Part shown: positions 9,813 through 19,387 of the stretch, in pieces
How positions within the stretch are numbered: the first letter of the stretch is position 1
Layout of the letters: each line of letters starts with the position of its first letter
From: Obelidium mucronatum
Taxonomy: Eukaryota > Chytridiomycota > Chytridiomycetes > Chytridiales > Chytriomycetaceae
Assembly: GCA_025765595.1 (NCBI GenBank)
Contig: JAIVFH010000199.1
Location: forward strand, 1-52,611
Direction: 5' to 3'
Length of the DNA: 52,611 bases
The notes under the pieces: generated by a model
What the model saw: only the letters and a program-made list of their open reading frames with translations
The model's database searches: none
Told to the model about the DNA's origin: nothing
Made by a program: the position numbers and the translations under genes

Positions 9813-11994
9813 TTATAAAAGACTTGCAGCCTGCGCATTACACTCATCCACCTCCCACATCATTTTACAATCACTCTCTCGAACAACACACGGATTCAAA
9901 TGCCACGCCCTTATAAACTCATCCGAAACAATTGTCGCATACTGACACGGACTCACTCCCGGAACCGGTTCCTTGAACCCCGGGTATCGATTACACGTGG
10001 GGACTTCACAATGTGGGTGCATCCCCACGGGGCACGGGTTATCCGCTGGTAACCCCACGCGATCGTTGTATTCGAAATCGACGGGGAGGATTGAAATGTG
10101 GCTGTAAAAAATCTTGTACACGCGGCAGCCTTGTGGGATTCGGTATGTGATTGGGTTTGAGTTTTGGATTGTTACTTGGAGGGTTGTGGTGTTGGCGGGG
10201 CCGGTTGAGAGAATGTATTCTCCGATGGTTTTTCCTGGTGGGCCTTGGTGGATTTGGATTGATGGTGTTGGTGTTGGTGGGGAAGTTGGTTGGTTTGCGG
10301 GTGCAGCCACTGCTGCTGCTGCTCGTCGGTTTTGCTTTGATGACGTGGATGAAGAAGGACTGTTTTTTGCAACGAGGTTGGTGAGGAGGTCAATGAGCCA
10401 GGTTTCAGGGTTTCCGTGTCCGTTTGCGGGAATTGAAGCTGTTGTTGTCGATGTGATGGTGGTATTTCGGGTGGTCGTTGTGGTAGTTGTTGGCGGTGGA
10501 GTGGTTGTAGTTGTAGTTGTAGTTGTTGTTGTAGTGGTGGTGGTGGTTGTACTCGTTGGAGATGGTGAGGGTGAAGGCGAAGGTGAAGGCGGCGGTGAAG
10601 GAACAGGAGCTGGCGCCGAATTGCTCCACGGCGTGTAGTTTGGAGTACTTCCATCTGGACAGTTTGGCCGCGTATAGTCAATATCGCCTCCAGACTTTGA
10701 ATAAGTATAACACAAGAGATCATTCATTGTGTCAAGCATATCCCCTGCAGTCAATCCGGTCCAAGAATCCAATGGCTGAGACGGCGAAACGGGACGACTG
10801 TTTCCCAGAAGCGGGCTGTTGTTATTTGTCCCGGAATTAAGATTTCCCTCGTAATCCAAACGATAGGTTGGACACAGGTGTTGCCATTTCCACCAGAATT
10901 TGTCGACGTAGGCATGATGCACTAGTGGGTTTTTTGGATGGAAAAGGTTTGATTAAATATATCATTAAAATATTCGAACTAAGTTGGCCCTACAATAAAA
11001 CAATGGGTCTCTTGGAGACCAGCCTGGATTTCCCATATCACAACCACCTCCCAGCGTCGCATGTCCGTTCGCATGAAACTACTCACAGATAAGTGAAGAA
11101 GCGAAAAAAAAAATTAGATAAAAATATCATTCGAAATGCATTTGAAGTCAAACGGTTCTTTTTAAACTTACGTTCGTCGTATCATCATATCGAATATTCT
11201 CATAACTCGTTGCACTCGCAAGAATATTCGCAAGCTGTTGCGGTCCCCAGAATGTACCACCACCACAACGCGTCAGACACTGCAACTGTCCATTGTCTCC
11301 AACAACTCGGAAACCACTGGATCCACCAAACTGACCATTCGCAAGACATGCACCTTGAGCTCCAGGACCTCCAAAATATTGGTCCGAAAAAAGGTCCAAG
11401 CTTTGCCAATTCTGAACACGAGAGCTTCATATTAGAAAATGCCAAAAGTTTGTTGCAAAGGGGGGAAAGTTTTTTTACACTTGAATGAAAAGCTTCGTCC
11501 AAATACACAAGCCCGCCACTCCATCCAGCACTTCTCAATGCTTGTTCCATTCTGAAAATCATTGCTCGGTGGTATACCTTTTGTTAGAAAATTTGGGGAA
11601 ATATATGTAACCAAATTAAAAAAGTTCCACAAGCTGAACAGGGAGAATACCAAAAACTCTGCGTTTGCGTGCGCCCACCACTGATTCGCATTATGCGTGA
11701 CCGCAAAATCTGCCCAGGACATTGTACTCGCATCTTGGTACTGATTCGACCGTTCTCGCTGCGCAACGGCTTTGATTGCATTGACGAACTGGGTCTTTTC
11801 TGTTAATTTAAGTTTTTTTTGCATGAGTTCAAAAAAGATAGTCTGCCAGACTCTTGTTTTTTTTTGTTGGTTTTCTGCGAAATACCTGATCCCGAAAGCT
11901 GACTCCATTCTCTACGAATTGTAGGGTTCGTACAGGCGCTGTTCACGGAAACAGTTGCTCCTCCAAGAAGTAAAACCAGGCCAAGAAGATTCAT
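9813..11994 (-). CDS. Tyrosinase C, intact, with a long Thr-rich linker
   Basis: The only one of the four tyrosinases that reads through without a frame break. ATG at 11994; signal peptide MNLLGLVLLLGGATVSV, then NSACTN. Six exons can be joined in phase. Copper site A: THNANQWWAHANAEFL and YHRAMIF. Copper site B: FHANGHATLGGGCDMG and DPLFYLHHAYVDKFWWKW; the Leu between FY and HH is created by a splice (t|tg). The linker after PNYTPWSNSAPAPVPS is a Ser-Pro run followed by a long poly-Thr tract (about 10460-10560), probably O-glycosylated and flexible. The C-terminal Cys domain is complete (…ADNPCPVGMHPHCEV…, CQYATIVSDEFIRAW, …VRESDCKMMWEVDECNA). Predicted extracellular or cell-wall enzyme. Confidence 0.88.
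10436..10580 (-). repeat. Thr-codon microsatellite (ACN/ACC tract) in tyrosinase C
   Basis: On the plus strand this is a GTT/GTG/GTA-rich tract. In the coding (minus) sense it encodes runs of Thr (interrupted by PPP and RN), preceded by Ser-Pro repeats. It is a trinucleotide-type low-complexity tract prone to length change but in frame in this copy. Confidence 0.8.
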
Positions 11995-12185
11995 GGGTTT
12001 ATGCCGATTTTTCTTTTCGTCCTAGTTAGTTTTTTTTTGTAGAAGGGGCGTAGAAGGTTCTGTGGTGGGCACGACGATATGATTGGATCAAAACACAAAG
12101 TGAATACAAAGATCAAAGGGCCAAAAACAATAAGTATTTAACAAGCCAAAAAAAAACTTTTATTATTTTATTTTCTTTTTATAAT

Positions 12186-14021
12186 CTATTGCTTCAATAA
12201 TCTACAAGTCTTTGAAACCAATCTCGCATTCCTCTTTGAAACACAAGGGTTCACATGGAACCTAGCAATCTCCGCGTCATTCAAGAACCGTGGACAAACA
12301 GGCGCGTTCGGGTCACTACTGTAAACCACAGGTTCCAGCAACTCTTGTTCCAAGTTACACAGCGAGTTTGAAAAAAGCGCCATTGGTTTCGCAGCGTCCC
12401 AGTCTTTCGGTTTCTTCAAATCGCACACGTGTTCGTAGTCGATGGGAGTTACTACAATTCGGTTGCACATTGCCTTGTGTAACTCGTAGCCTTCAGGAAT
12501 CGTGTATGTGTCAAGACGGCCGCTGTCAATGTGGGTGCAATCGACTGTGACAGTGGTGGTGTTTGAGGTGTAGTCAAAAAAGGTTTGGACAAGAGAAAGT
12601 GAGATACTGGTTTCTTCTTGATTGTCTTGTCGTCTTTTTTGGGCCTTTGGTTGTGGGAATGCGTTCCCAAACCGACAGAAGATCCCTTGAAAATGAGCTG
12701 GACGAGGGCATCGCTTAACCAAGTATCTGCTTTCGTGTCCGCTGTTGGGGATGGTATTGCCGCGGAAGTAGTCGCTGTTGGAACTGGACGAACTGGCTTC
12801 TGGACGAAAGTACCCTTGCCGTATGGATTGTAGTTTGGCGCGCTGCCGTCTGGACAGTTGGGAACCGTGACATCCACATCACCTGCACTCTTGGAGTAAG
12901 TGTAGCAGAGTTCGTCATTGTTTGTGTCCAAAACGTCCACGGGAGTCAAATTGGACCACGAGTCGAGAGGAATGTAAAGACTGGCAACAGCGGGAAGAAC
13001 CGCCTTCTGGATTGTCGGCATTGAAACCGTCTGCCAAGTTGCCTTCATAGGAGTAACGGTATTGAGGGCAGAGGTTCTGCCAACGCCAAAAGACTTTGTC
13101 GACGTAGGCGTGGTGCACTGTATCTTTGGAGTCAGAGAAGGACACTAGTTATAAACTAATATTATTTTTAACTTACGGAAGAACAAGGGGTCACGGGGTG
13201 ACCAGTGAAAGTTTCCAACATCGCAACCTACAAATCATATTTTTGGTGAGTGCATATCAACAGAAGTCGGAGAAGGCAAATGAGTAGAATAGTGGCTGGT
13301 AACGGAACAGACGCACAGACAAATCGAAAACAAAACACCTACTTCCACCGAGAGTAATATGGCCACCAGCATGAAAATTGGTACTGTCGCCATCATTGAT
13401 GGTTCTGTAGGTGGTGCCAGTCAACATTGCGGCCACTTGACCACCACTGAAGAAGGCGTCAGCGGGGTTTCCGCATCTCTGCAGACACTGCCTGACACCA
13501 CCCTCTCCAAGAACAGTAAAACCCGAGGCTTGCGAGAATTGGCCGTTTGCCAGACACTGCCCCGCTTGTCCCTCGCCGCCAAAGTACTTGTCGGAAAAGA
13601 GGTCTCTGCTGATCCAGTTCTAAGGGATACAGACCAGAGTCAGCTGCGAAAGAGAACACAAAGCACGCACCGTCTGCCAGGCGGCCTCGTCCAGGTACAC
13701 CAGGCCGCCGGCCCACCCGTTTGCGGCCAGCGCCTGCTCGTAGCGCCACAGCATCGCGCGGTGGAAGACGGCAAACTCGGCGTTGACGTGCGCCCAGTGG
13801 GCGTTGCGCACGTGGGTCGCCGTGAAGTCCGCGGCGCCCATCGCCGCGCCGCTGTGGTACTGGAAACTCTGCGCGCGCGCCGCAAGAGCGCGGACTGCCG
13901 CGACGTACTGCGCCTTCTCGGCCTCCGCCAGCTGGCCCCACTCGCGCCGCACACGCGGGCTCGTGCACGCCGCGGCGGCAAGCTGCGCAACAATGGCTGC
14001 GAAAAGCACTGTAAACTGCAT
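12186..14021 (-). CDS. Tyrosinase D, divergent copy with two frame breaks
   Basis: Exon 1 (about 13675-14021) is very GC-rich and encodes MQFTVLFAAIVAQLAAAACT as signal peptide, then copper site A (THVRNAHWAHVNAEFA, FHRAML). Following exons: …DLFSDKYFGGEGQAGQCLAN…, FHAGGHITLGGS, CDVGNFHWSPRDPLFF, and LHHAYVDKVFWRWQ (site B). The frame changes near 13000 (…NADNPEGGS to AVASLYIPLDSW) and again near 12615 (…KKDDKTIKKK to TSISLSLVQTFFDY), returning to the first frame, so the middle is out of frame with both ends. The C-terminal domain is recognisable (YTIPEGYELHKAMCNRI) but has lost most residues shared by A-C, including the NPCP motif. It may be a degenerating copy or two sequence errors around a fast-evolving region. 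Confidence 0.78.
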
Positions 14022-14128
14022 TTAATCAAAGGCAAATTTTTACAGGCATCGACTCTTCCATTCATGCCATTGATGGTTATTCAATTTATTACCTACAACA
14101 CTACTACTACTACTTCCAAAAAAGAAAC

Positions 14129-15174
14129 TTACACTACCAATACAATCTTTCCAACAGTTCTTCCAGATGCACTCATTTCATGCGCCTTCTTGACATCCGC
14201 AAGAGGAAGCGTGACTGTTGTAAACAGCTTTAATTTCCCCTCCTCAATCCATTTGGCAACATTGGGAAATTGGTCGACTGGAAGACTAAAGATAAACTTG
14301 TACTTTCGCGAATTGGTCAAACCTCTCCACGCCATACTTCCAACAATACCAGCCATAGACCCAACAGTAACAGGTCCGTGGTGAGAAGCCGCAGAAGTCA
14401 CGAATAAGCCATTGGGCTTCAAGATGGTTTGTGCCAACTCCCAGTTTTTCCCTTCATCTCCACCCACAGTGTCATAAATGACATCAAAATAATTCTTTTC
14501 AGTGAACTGCTCTGCAATCGGCTTTGCAGTATAATCCACAAACGCATCTGCGCCCAACTGCGAAACCACAAAATCCTTGTTTTTTGCAGACGCGACTGCA
14601 GTCACATGGGCTCCCAACAACTTTGCAATCTGCACCGTGAAAATCCCAACACCACCACTTGCACCAATCACAAGAACCTTCTTTCCTTTGTTCTCTTCAG
14701 CGTTCAGAGACAAGGCGTTATACGTGACTAAGTCCAACATACGCCGTCGAAGCCGTGACACCCACCCCTGCCGCCTGTTCTGGCAAAACATTCTTTGGGA
14801 GTGGGACAACAACATCAGTAACAGTACTGAGCTTGACGTATTCTGCATAAACGCCTTTTCCATCGACTCCAGCTGTTTTTCCGTACACAGCATCGCCCAC
14901 CTTGAACCCAGTGACTGCAGATCCAACCGCTGCGATCGTGCCGGCGTAATCTATACCGAGAATAGCTGGAAATTTTAGGTTGACAATCAAGGAGACGTCT
15001 CCTTGGCGGACCTTGTAGTCAACTGGGTTGACACCGGCATGGCTAACTTTGACAATCACGGACGAGGCTGTCTGACGGCAATAGAGTGGGAGCCGGGAGT
15101 GAAGCTTCTTCGAGGACTTCTGGACCGCCGTATTTTTTGATGACGATGGCGCGGGTGGTTGCAGGAAGACTCAT
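14129..15174 (-). CDS. Zinc-independent quinone oxidoreductase (MDR family)
   Basis: ATG at 15174 starts MSLPATTRAIVIKKYGGPEV, typical of NADPH:quinone oxidoreductase-like MDR proteins. The GroES-like domain follows (VSHAGVNPVDYKVRQGD, …GIDYAGTIAAVG…, …VGDAVYGKT…), then the Rossmann domain with GASGGVGIFTVQIAKLLGA and LGADAFVDYT. It ends GRTVGKIVLVV. No Cys/His zinc set is visible. Likely NAD(P)H-dependent reduction of quinones or enones in the cytosol. Next to four tyrosinases, which make quinones, a detoxifying partner role is a reasonable inference only. Two +1 changes are needed: near 15060 (…PSDSLV to VIVKVSHAG) and near 14732 (STAYVG to LVTYNALSL). Confidence 0.88.
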
Positions 15175-15532
15175 TTTGTGCTGTTTATTTTTGCTTGTTG
15201 TTAATTTGTGTGTGTGTCTATTTGTGGGATTTGAAAGTGTATTTGAAATGCATATTACTATCGCACAATAGCTCTCTAACTTGTTATTCAATTTTATTAA
15301 ATCTTGAAGCATCTTGGCGATGGAAAGCGGTGGATACAAAGTGAACCGATGGTAAGATCAATATGCCTGCGTTTGCACAAGCCTTGGCGGGACTCCATTA
15401 GCACAACCCCTTCCACTGAATAATAAATTCAATGAAGGAATAAAGATAACCAATTCATTGATTTTGCTATCGCGCTTCTGTTGTGTTACACTTATGGGAG
15501 ACAGAATAAATACACCAGAAAAAAAAACGAAA

Positions 15533-16413
15533 TGAATTCCCACGCCACACTGACGGCTTCAATCTGGCTCAAACTTCGTGAACGAATCTCATTTCTCGAG
15601 AATCGCGTATTAGAAATGAATGCAACATGTTAAACAGCTCAAGGACGAAGAAGACGCAGAGTTGTTACTCTTCAACACCCACACTACACTTCCGCCACCA
15701 CCACCAGCAGCAGCATCGTCCCCATACCGTGCTTCTGATTCTTCCCAAACCTCGATCATTGTAGTAAAAAAGGAATTGGCGCAGGACGCGACTCATCCAG
15801 GTCCTCGACAAGACTGTGACCACCTCCACACAACCAAACGCTCATTTCAGAAAACAAGACACGCCGCCCGCAGAGACTCAGATAAACTCAAAGAATCTGA
15901 TGATAATCCATACAGAATGAAACTCTCTCACAGATACGTCGACCACTTTTACTCCCCTTACGAATTACACCTCCAACTCAAAAAAGAGGAAGCCGAGGAG
16001 AAGAAGACACTGTTTTACTCCTCCCTCTCCTACCAACAACAACAAAAAACAAAATGCGTCTGTCGCGAATTTGCCGTGTTTCATGTTCCAAAATAATACG
16101 TGCAGCAAAAACAAGGCTTGTCTGTTTCAACACCTTTGTTTGATTTGTCGAAGTAATCATCAGGAGGACAACAATGACGCCAGCAGCAGCGTGAGTTCTC
16201 GTAATGGGGAAGCGCGTCATCCGTTGGTGGATTGTCCTGTGATTAAGGAAAAATACTGGAAAGGGAAATTATTGTCTATTCTTCCAACGCGAGGCGGGAT
16301 GGTGTCGTGCAAAAGATTGTATTCACGTTCACAAGTGTTTGAAATGTGATTCGGAGGGTCATGGGAGTATGCAGTGTGACTATGGGAGTATTCCGAAAGG
16401 TGTGGTTGCTTGA
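15533..16413 (+). pseudogene. Zinc-knuckle family copy 1, frame-broken
   Basis: Member of the paired-module zinc family. The N-terminus MNSHATLTASIWLKLRERIS, then FLENRVLEMNA, is the short coiled-coil segment; it then hits a stop. The middle (15620 onward) is Ser/Asp-rich and has a psi-K-x-E motif (IVVKKELAQD). Near 16047 the frame changes in an A/C run, giving module A: CFMFQNNTCSKNKACLF with QHLCLICRSNH. Module B is clear in another frame: WCRAKDCIHVHKCLKC and DSEGHGSMQC, then stop at 16411-16413. The region joining A and B has no obvious TG|GT donor, unlike the other copies. At least three frame problems make this a probable pseudogene, though sequence error cannot be excluded. Confidence 0.6.
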
Positions 16414-16533
16414 AAAAAAAAAAAAAGTAAAAGAAACAAAAGAGTTTTTCGCGTTTCCCAATAAAATATACTTCCAATTGCCACCACAATCATAAAGCTT
16501 ATAAAAAAAGAAAACAGAGCCCCCTCCATAATT

Positions 16534-17834
16534 TTACTTGACCAAACGGCATTGGATATGAACCCCACATTCCACACCACAAGCCATAACCGATTCAAAA
16601 ACACAATCATGAATCCCCTCTCCACCATCCTCACTACTACTACCCCCGGCATCCATCGAAACATCAACAAAAAGCTCTCTCACACCCGCCAAATTCTCCA
16701 AAATAAACATCAACATACCCAACAAGATTCTCACTTTCACAACCAGGTACATCCACCGCGAACACACAACACGACTGAAACGCGGCCTTGGATCCTCGCG
16801 TCTTTTTGCATCATGGCGATCCATTCGGATAACGCCGTATACACGACAGGACTCCAACTGATTCCGAAACTTTTAAGGTGCAAGGTTTCCATCATGTGTG
16901 TGAAACTCAAGATGGTTGGTTCTGACATATTATGCAATGGTCCATCAATGCGAAGGTGTTTTAAACCACTGCATGCTGAAATGTAATTCATTTCGACTGC
17001 GTTGATTCGAAACCATTCCGCGAATCACAAGAGTCTCAAGCCGCGTCAACTGCGACAAGTGAGCAAGCAAAGAATCAGGTCCTTGATCCGCCAACTTGAT
17101 TTCATCCGACTCAACTTCCAGAAACACCAAATTGGGCGTCGTCAGAGCAATAGGACCCCAGAGACATAACTCCTGGCTCAGGAAGCGGAACGAGATCTTG
17201 TCGTGTAAAGGGCCAACAATGATTGGATCCGAAAAGTAGCTGAATTCGATCCAAAAATCAAGTGCGCTGAGGTTTTCAAATGTTTCTAGAATCGTTGATT
17301 CGAGGTGAGAGACGGATGGGAAGTGGGCGGACCAGTCGCGCGGTTTCGACGCGTCTCCGATAACGGTAATGGTTCCCAATTGGCAGCCGGAAGCGTTGCG
17401 GAAGAGAGTGGAAAGCTGGGTCTTGAAATCAGTCTCGCTTTTGAGAGGGGTTTTTAGGTTCACGCTTGTTCTGAGTAGCACGCTGGCGGGGGCGTTGTTG
17501 TTGCTTGTCTGGGGATACTACATTTGACTGCAGGTTCGAATGGGAATCCAGGAACTGTAAGACTACAGCCTCTGAGAATGACGACTGCTGCTGCTTGTGA
17601 GCTGATTTCATCATCTATTGGAGGCGAGTCTTTGAAAAGATCGTCAAAGGTCAAGACAGGTGTTGTTGAAGTGGTGGAAGGTGGAACGGGGACTTCAAGA
17701 ACAACCACGGCGATTGCAGATACTGGAATCTCCTTGATTGTATTGTTCCAGGCTGTGCATACATGACGCAACGGAAGACGGTCGCGGAAACGAATAAGTG
17801 GAAACACACTAGTAAACAAACTCAAATCAACCAT
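16534..17834 (-). CDS. F-box-like protein with Leu-rich C-terminal region
   Basis: ATG at 17834. The start MVDLSLFTSVFPLIRFRDRL with PLRHVCTAWNNTIKEIP fits an F-box-like helix set, which in SCF ubiquitin ligases binds Skp1. The rest is an LRR-like chain of strands and helices (LSQLTRLETLVIRGM, CSGLKHLRIDGPL, MFILENLAGVRELFVDV). The frame must change near 17490, 17010 and 16790 to keep this pattern. The product ends …GVHIQCRLVK at 16534. Substrate unknown. The family call rests on the N-terminal 40 residues and the leucine periodicity. The gene lies 46 nt from the next reverse-strand gene. Confidence 0.6.
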
Positions 17835-17878
17835 TTTTCTTTTTACTTTGTTTTACCCTTTACATAAACCTTTTTTTT

Positions 17879-18496
17879 TCACCAGCCAACAGAGGTGCAA
17901 GAACTCGCACCATGTTCCTCACTATCGCATTTAATGCATTTGTGAATGTTCTTGCAAGATCTGTGGCACCGGAATTTATCGCGTTGCCACACGAGACAGT
18001 ATTTCTTTCTCCAGAAGCAAGATGTAAATTTGACACAGTTCTTTAAAGAGTGTGGACCGTTGCAAAGCACGCACTTGTGTGGGTGGCTGCACGTTTCTGC
18101 ACTCCATTTACATCCGGTTTCCGACTCTTGATAGAGAAGGCAAAAACCCTCCTTCACAGGGTTGTTGCATTTTTCCACCGAGTTTGGAGGCGTGATAATA
18201 GATGTGAATGGTCCAGCGGTGAGAGGTATGATGTCATCCACACGGCTAAGCTCCATATCTGATGATCCGAAGGCCTCGTGGGTGTTGTAAGCTGGCGTTT
18301 TGGGTGATTCCAAGTTGCTTGTGGCCTTATTATTGTTGTTGTTGTTGTTGTTTTTTCCAAGAAGGTGGCGCAGCTTCCTGCGCGTTTCCAAGGCCTCGGT
18401 TTCCTTTTCCAAATTGAGGATGGAGAATTCCAATGATGAAATGCGGTAGTAGCTTTCAACCCAGTCAGCTGGGTTGCATGATTGTGGTTGGGTCAT
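17879..18496 (-). CDS. Zinc-knuckle family copy 2, single-exon
   Basis: One uninterrupted frame of 205 residues from ATG 18496 (MTQPQSCNPADWVESYYRIS). The N-terminal segment SSLEFSILNLEKETEALE is a short coiled coil, followed by a poly-Asn run and a Ser/Thr-rich middle. Module A: CLLYQESETGCKWSAETC, SHPHKCVLCNGPHSLKNC and KKYCLVW. Module B follows directly: CHRSCKNIHKCIKC and DSEEHGASSC, then a stop. Here A and B are encoded without the intron that splits the Trp codon in the other copies. An ATG at 18598 would add a hydrophobic stretch but lacks family support. A nucleic-acid-binding role is inferred from the CCHC knuckles. Confidence 0.75.
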   Translation of the reverse strand: MTQPQSCNPADWVESYYRISSLEFSILNLEKETEALETRRKLRHLLGKNNNNNNNNKATSNLESPKTPAYNTHEAFGSSDMELSRVDDIIPLTAGPFTSIITPPNSVEKCNNPVKEGFCLLYQESETGCKWSAETCSHPHKCVLCNGPHSLKNCVKFTSCFWRKKYCLVWQRDKFRCHRSCKNIHKCIKCDSEEHGASSCTSVGW

Positions 18497-18699
18497 TGAA
18501 TGTGTGTTGTCGTTCTGTGAGAATGATGCAAAAAATGAACAGAAGAAGAAAATAAAAAAAAGGCCATTTATATTCGATAAATCGTTGTGCACAATCAATT
18601 GTGCGAATATTAGGATTTTCCCAACCTACCTTGAAGCAATGGAATAGGAGAGTGTTTTTTGCAATCTTTTTGAATAAAGTTGCATAAAATTACCATAAG

Positions 18700-19354
18700 A
18701 TGGCTGTTCGCTTCTTACTGCTCGTCTCACGCCAAGGCATGTTTTATTTTTCCGTTGGCATCAAGATATCGGCGATCAAAGTTGATCCTCAAGAGAGCGC
18801 ATGTGTTTGTCTAACACCTCACGTATTGGTTTTTCATCTCAGGCAAAATCAGACTCACCAAGTGGTTTACATCCGACTGGACCACGAAAGAGAAGACAAA
18901 AGCCGTTAAAGAAGTGAGCCAAACGGTTCTGGCTAGGCGGGCAAAGATGTGCAATGTGCTCGAGTACAAAGGTGAGGGCTGGGTTGTTTGTCGCAAAAAC
19001 CCCATCAATCGAAACCACCATCTCACATGTTTCTTTTTTTTTTCTATTTTCGGTCTAGATTACAAAATAGTATACCGCCGATATGCCAGTCTTTTTTTCA
19101 TTGCCGGAACTGATGCTGATGACAATGAACTCATGACTCTCGAAATCATACATCGTTATGTTGAAGTTTTGGACAAGTGGTTCGTGAATGTGGCCGAACT
19201 GGATATCATCTTCAACTTTCAGCAGGCCTATACCATCTTGGATGAACTGTTGATTGGTGGAGAATTGCAAGAATCTAGCAAACGATCAGCAATAAACGCA
19301 CTTAAGCGGATGGAGGAGACAGAGAAGGAAGAGCAAGCGATGCTGGTGCTGTAA
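18700..19354 (+). CDS. APS1: AP-1 clathrin adaptor sigma subunit
   Basis: Three exons: 18700-18736, 18843-18971 and 19059-19354, about 153 residues, the usual length. The product reads [20 protein letters not shown], …[18 protein letters not shown]…, [20 protein letters not shown], …[18 protein letters not shown]. It is the small subunit of the heterotetrameric AP-1 complex for clathrin-coated vesicle formation at the trans-Golgi/endosome. The first intron starts with GC rather than GT (CAAG|GCATGT) and ends CTCAG; this is required to produce the conserved RQGK junction. The gamma subunit of the same complex lies at 46203-49295. Confidence 0.95.
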
Positions 19355-19387
19355 TAAAAAAGTGTGGGTTTTGTTTGTTTTTCATCA

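Noticed and set aside
9331..9945. 204-codon plus-strand frame across the tyrosinase B/C boundary
   Set aside because: It crosses the tyrosinase B start and the tyrosinase C end in antisense and has no recognisable protein features.
10114..10638. Plus-strand frame rich in Val/Gly (174 codons)
   Set aside because: It is the antisense shadow of the Thr/Ser/Pro codons of tyrosinase C, and the copper motifs and splice sites are on the minus strand.
17528..17560. GGTTCGAAT motif resembling a tRNA T-loop
   Set aside because: It lies inside the F-box-like coding region and there is no matching acceptor or anticodon arm around it.
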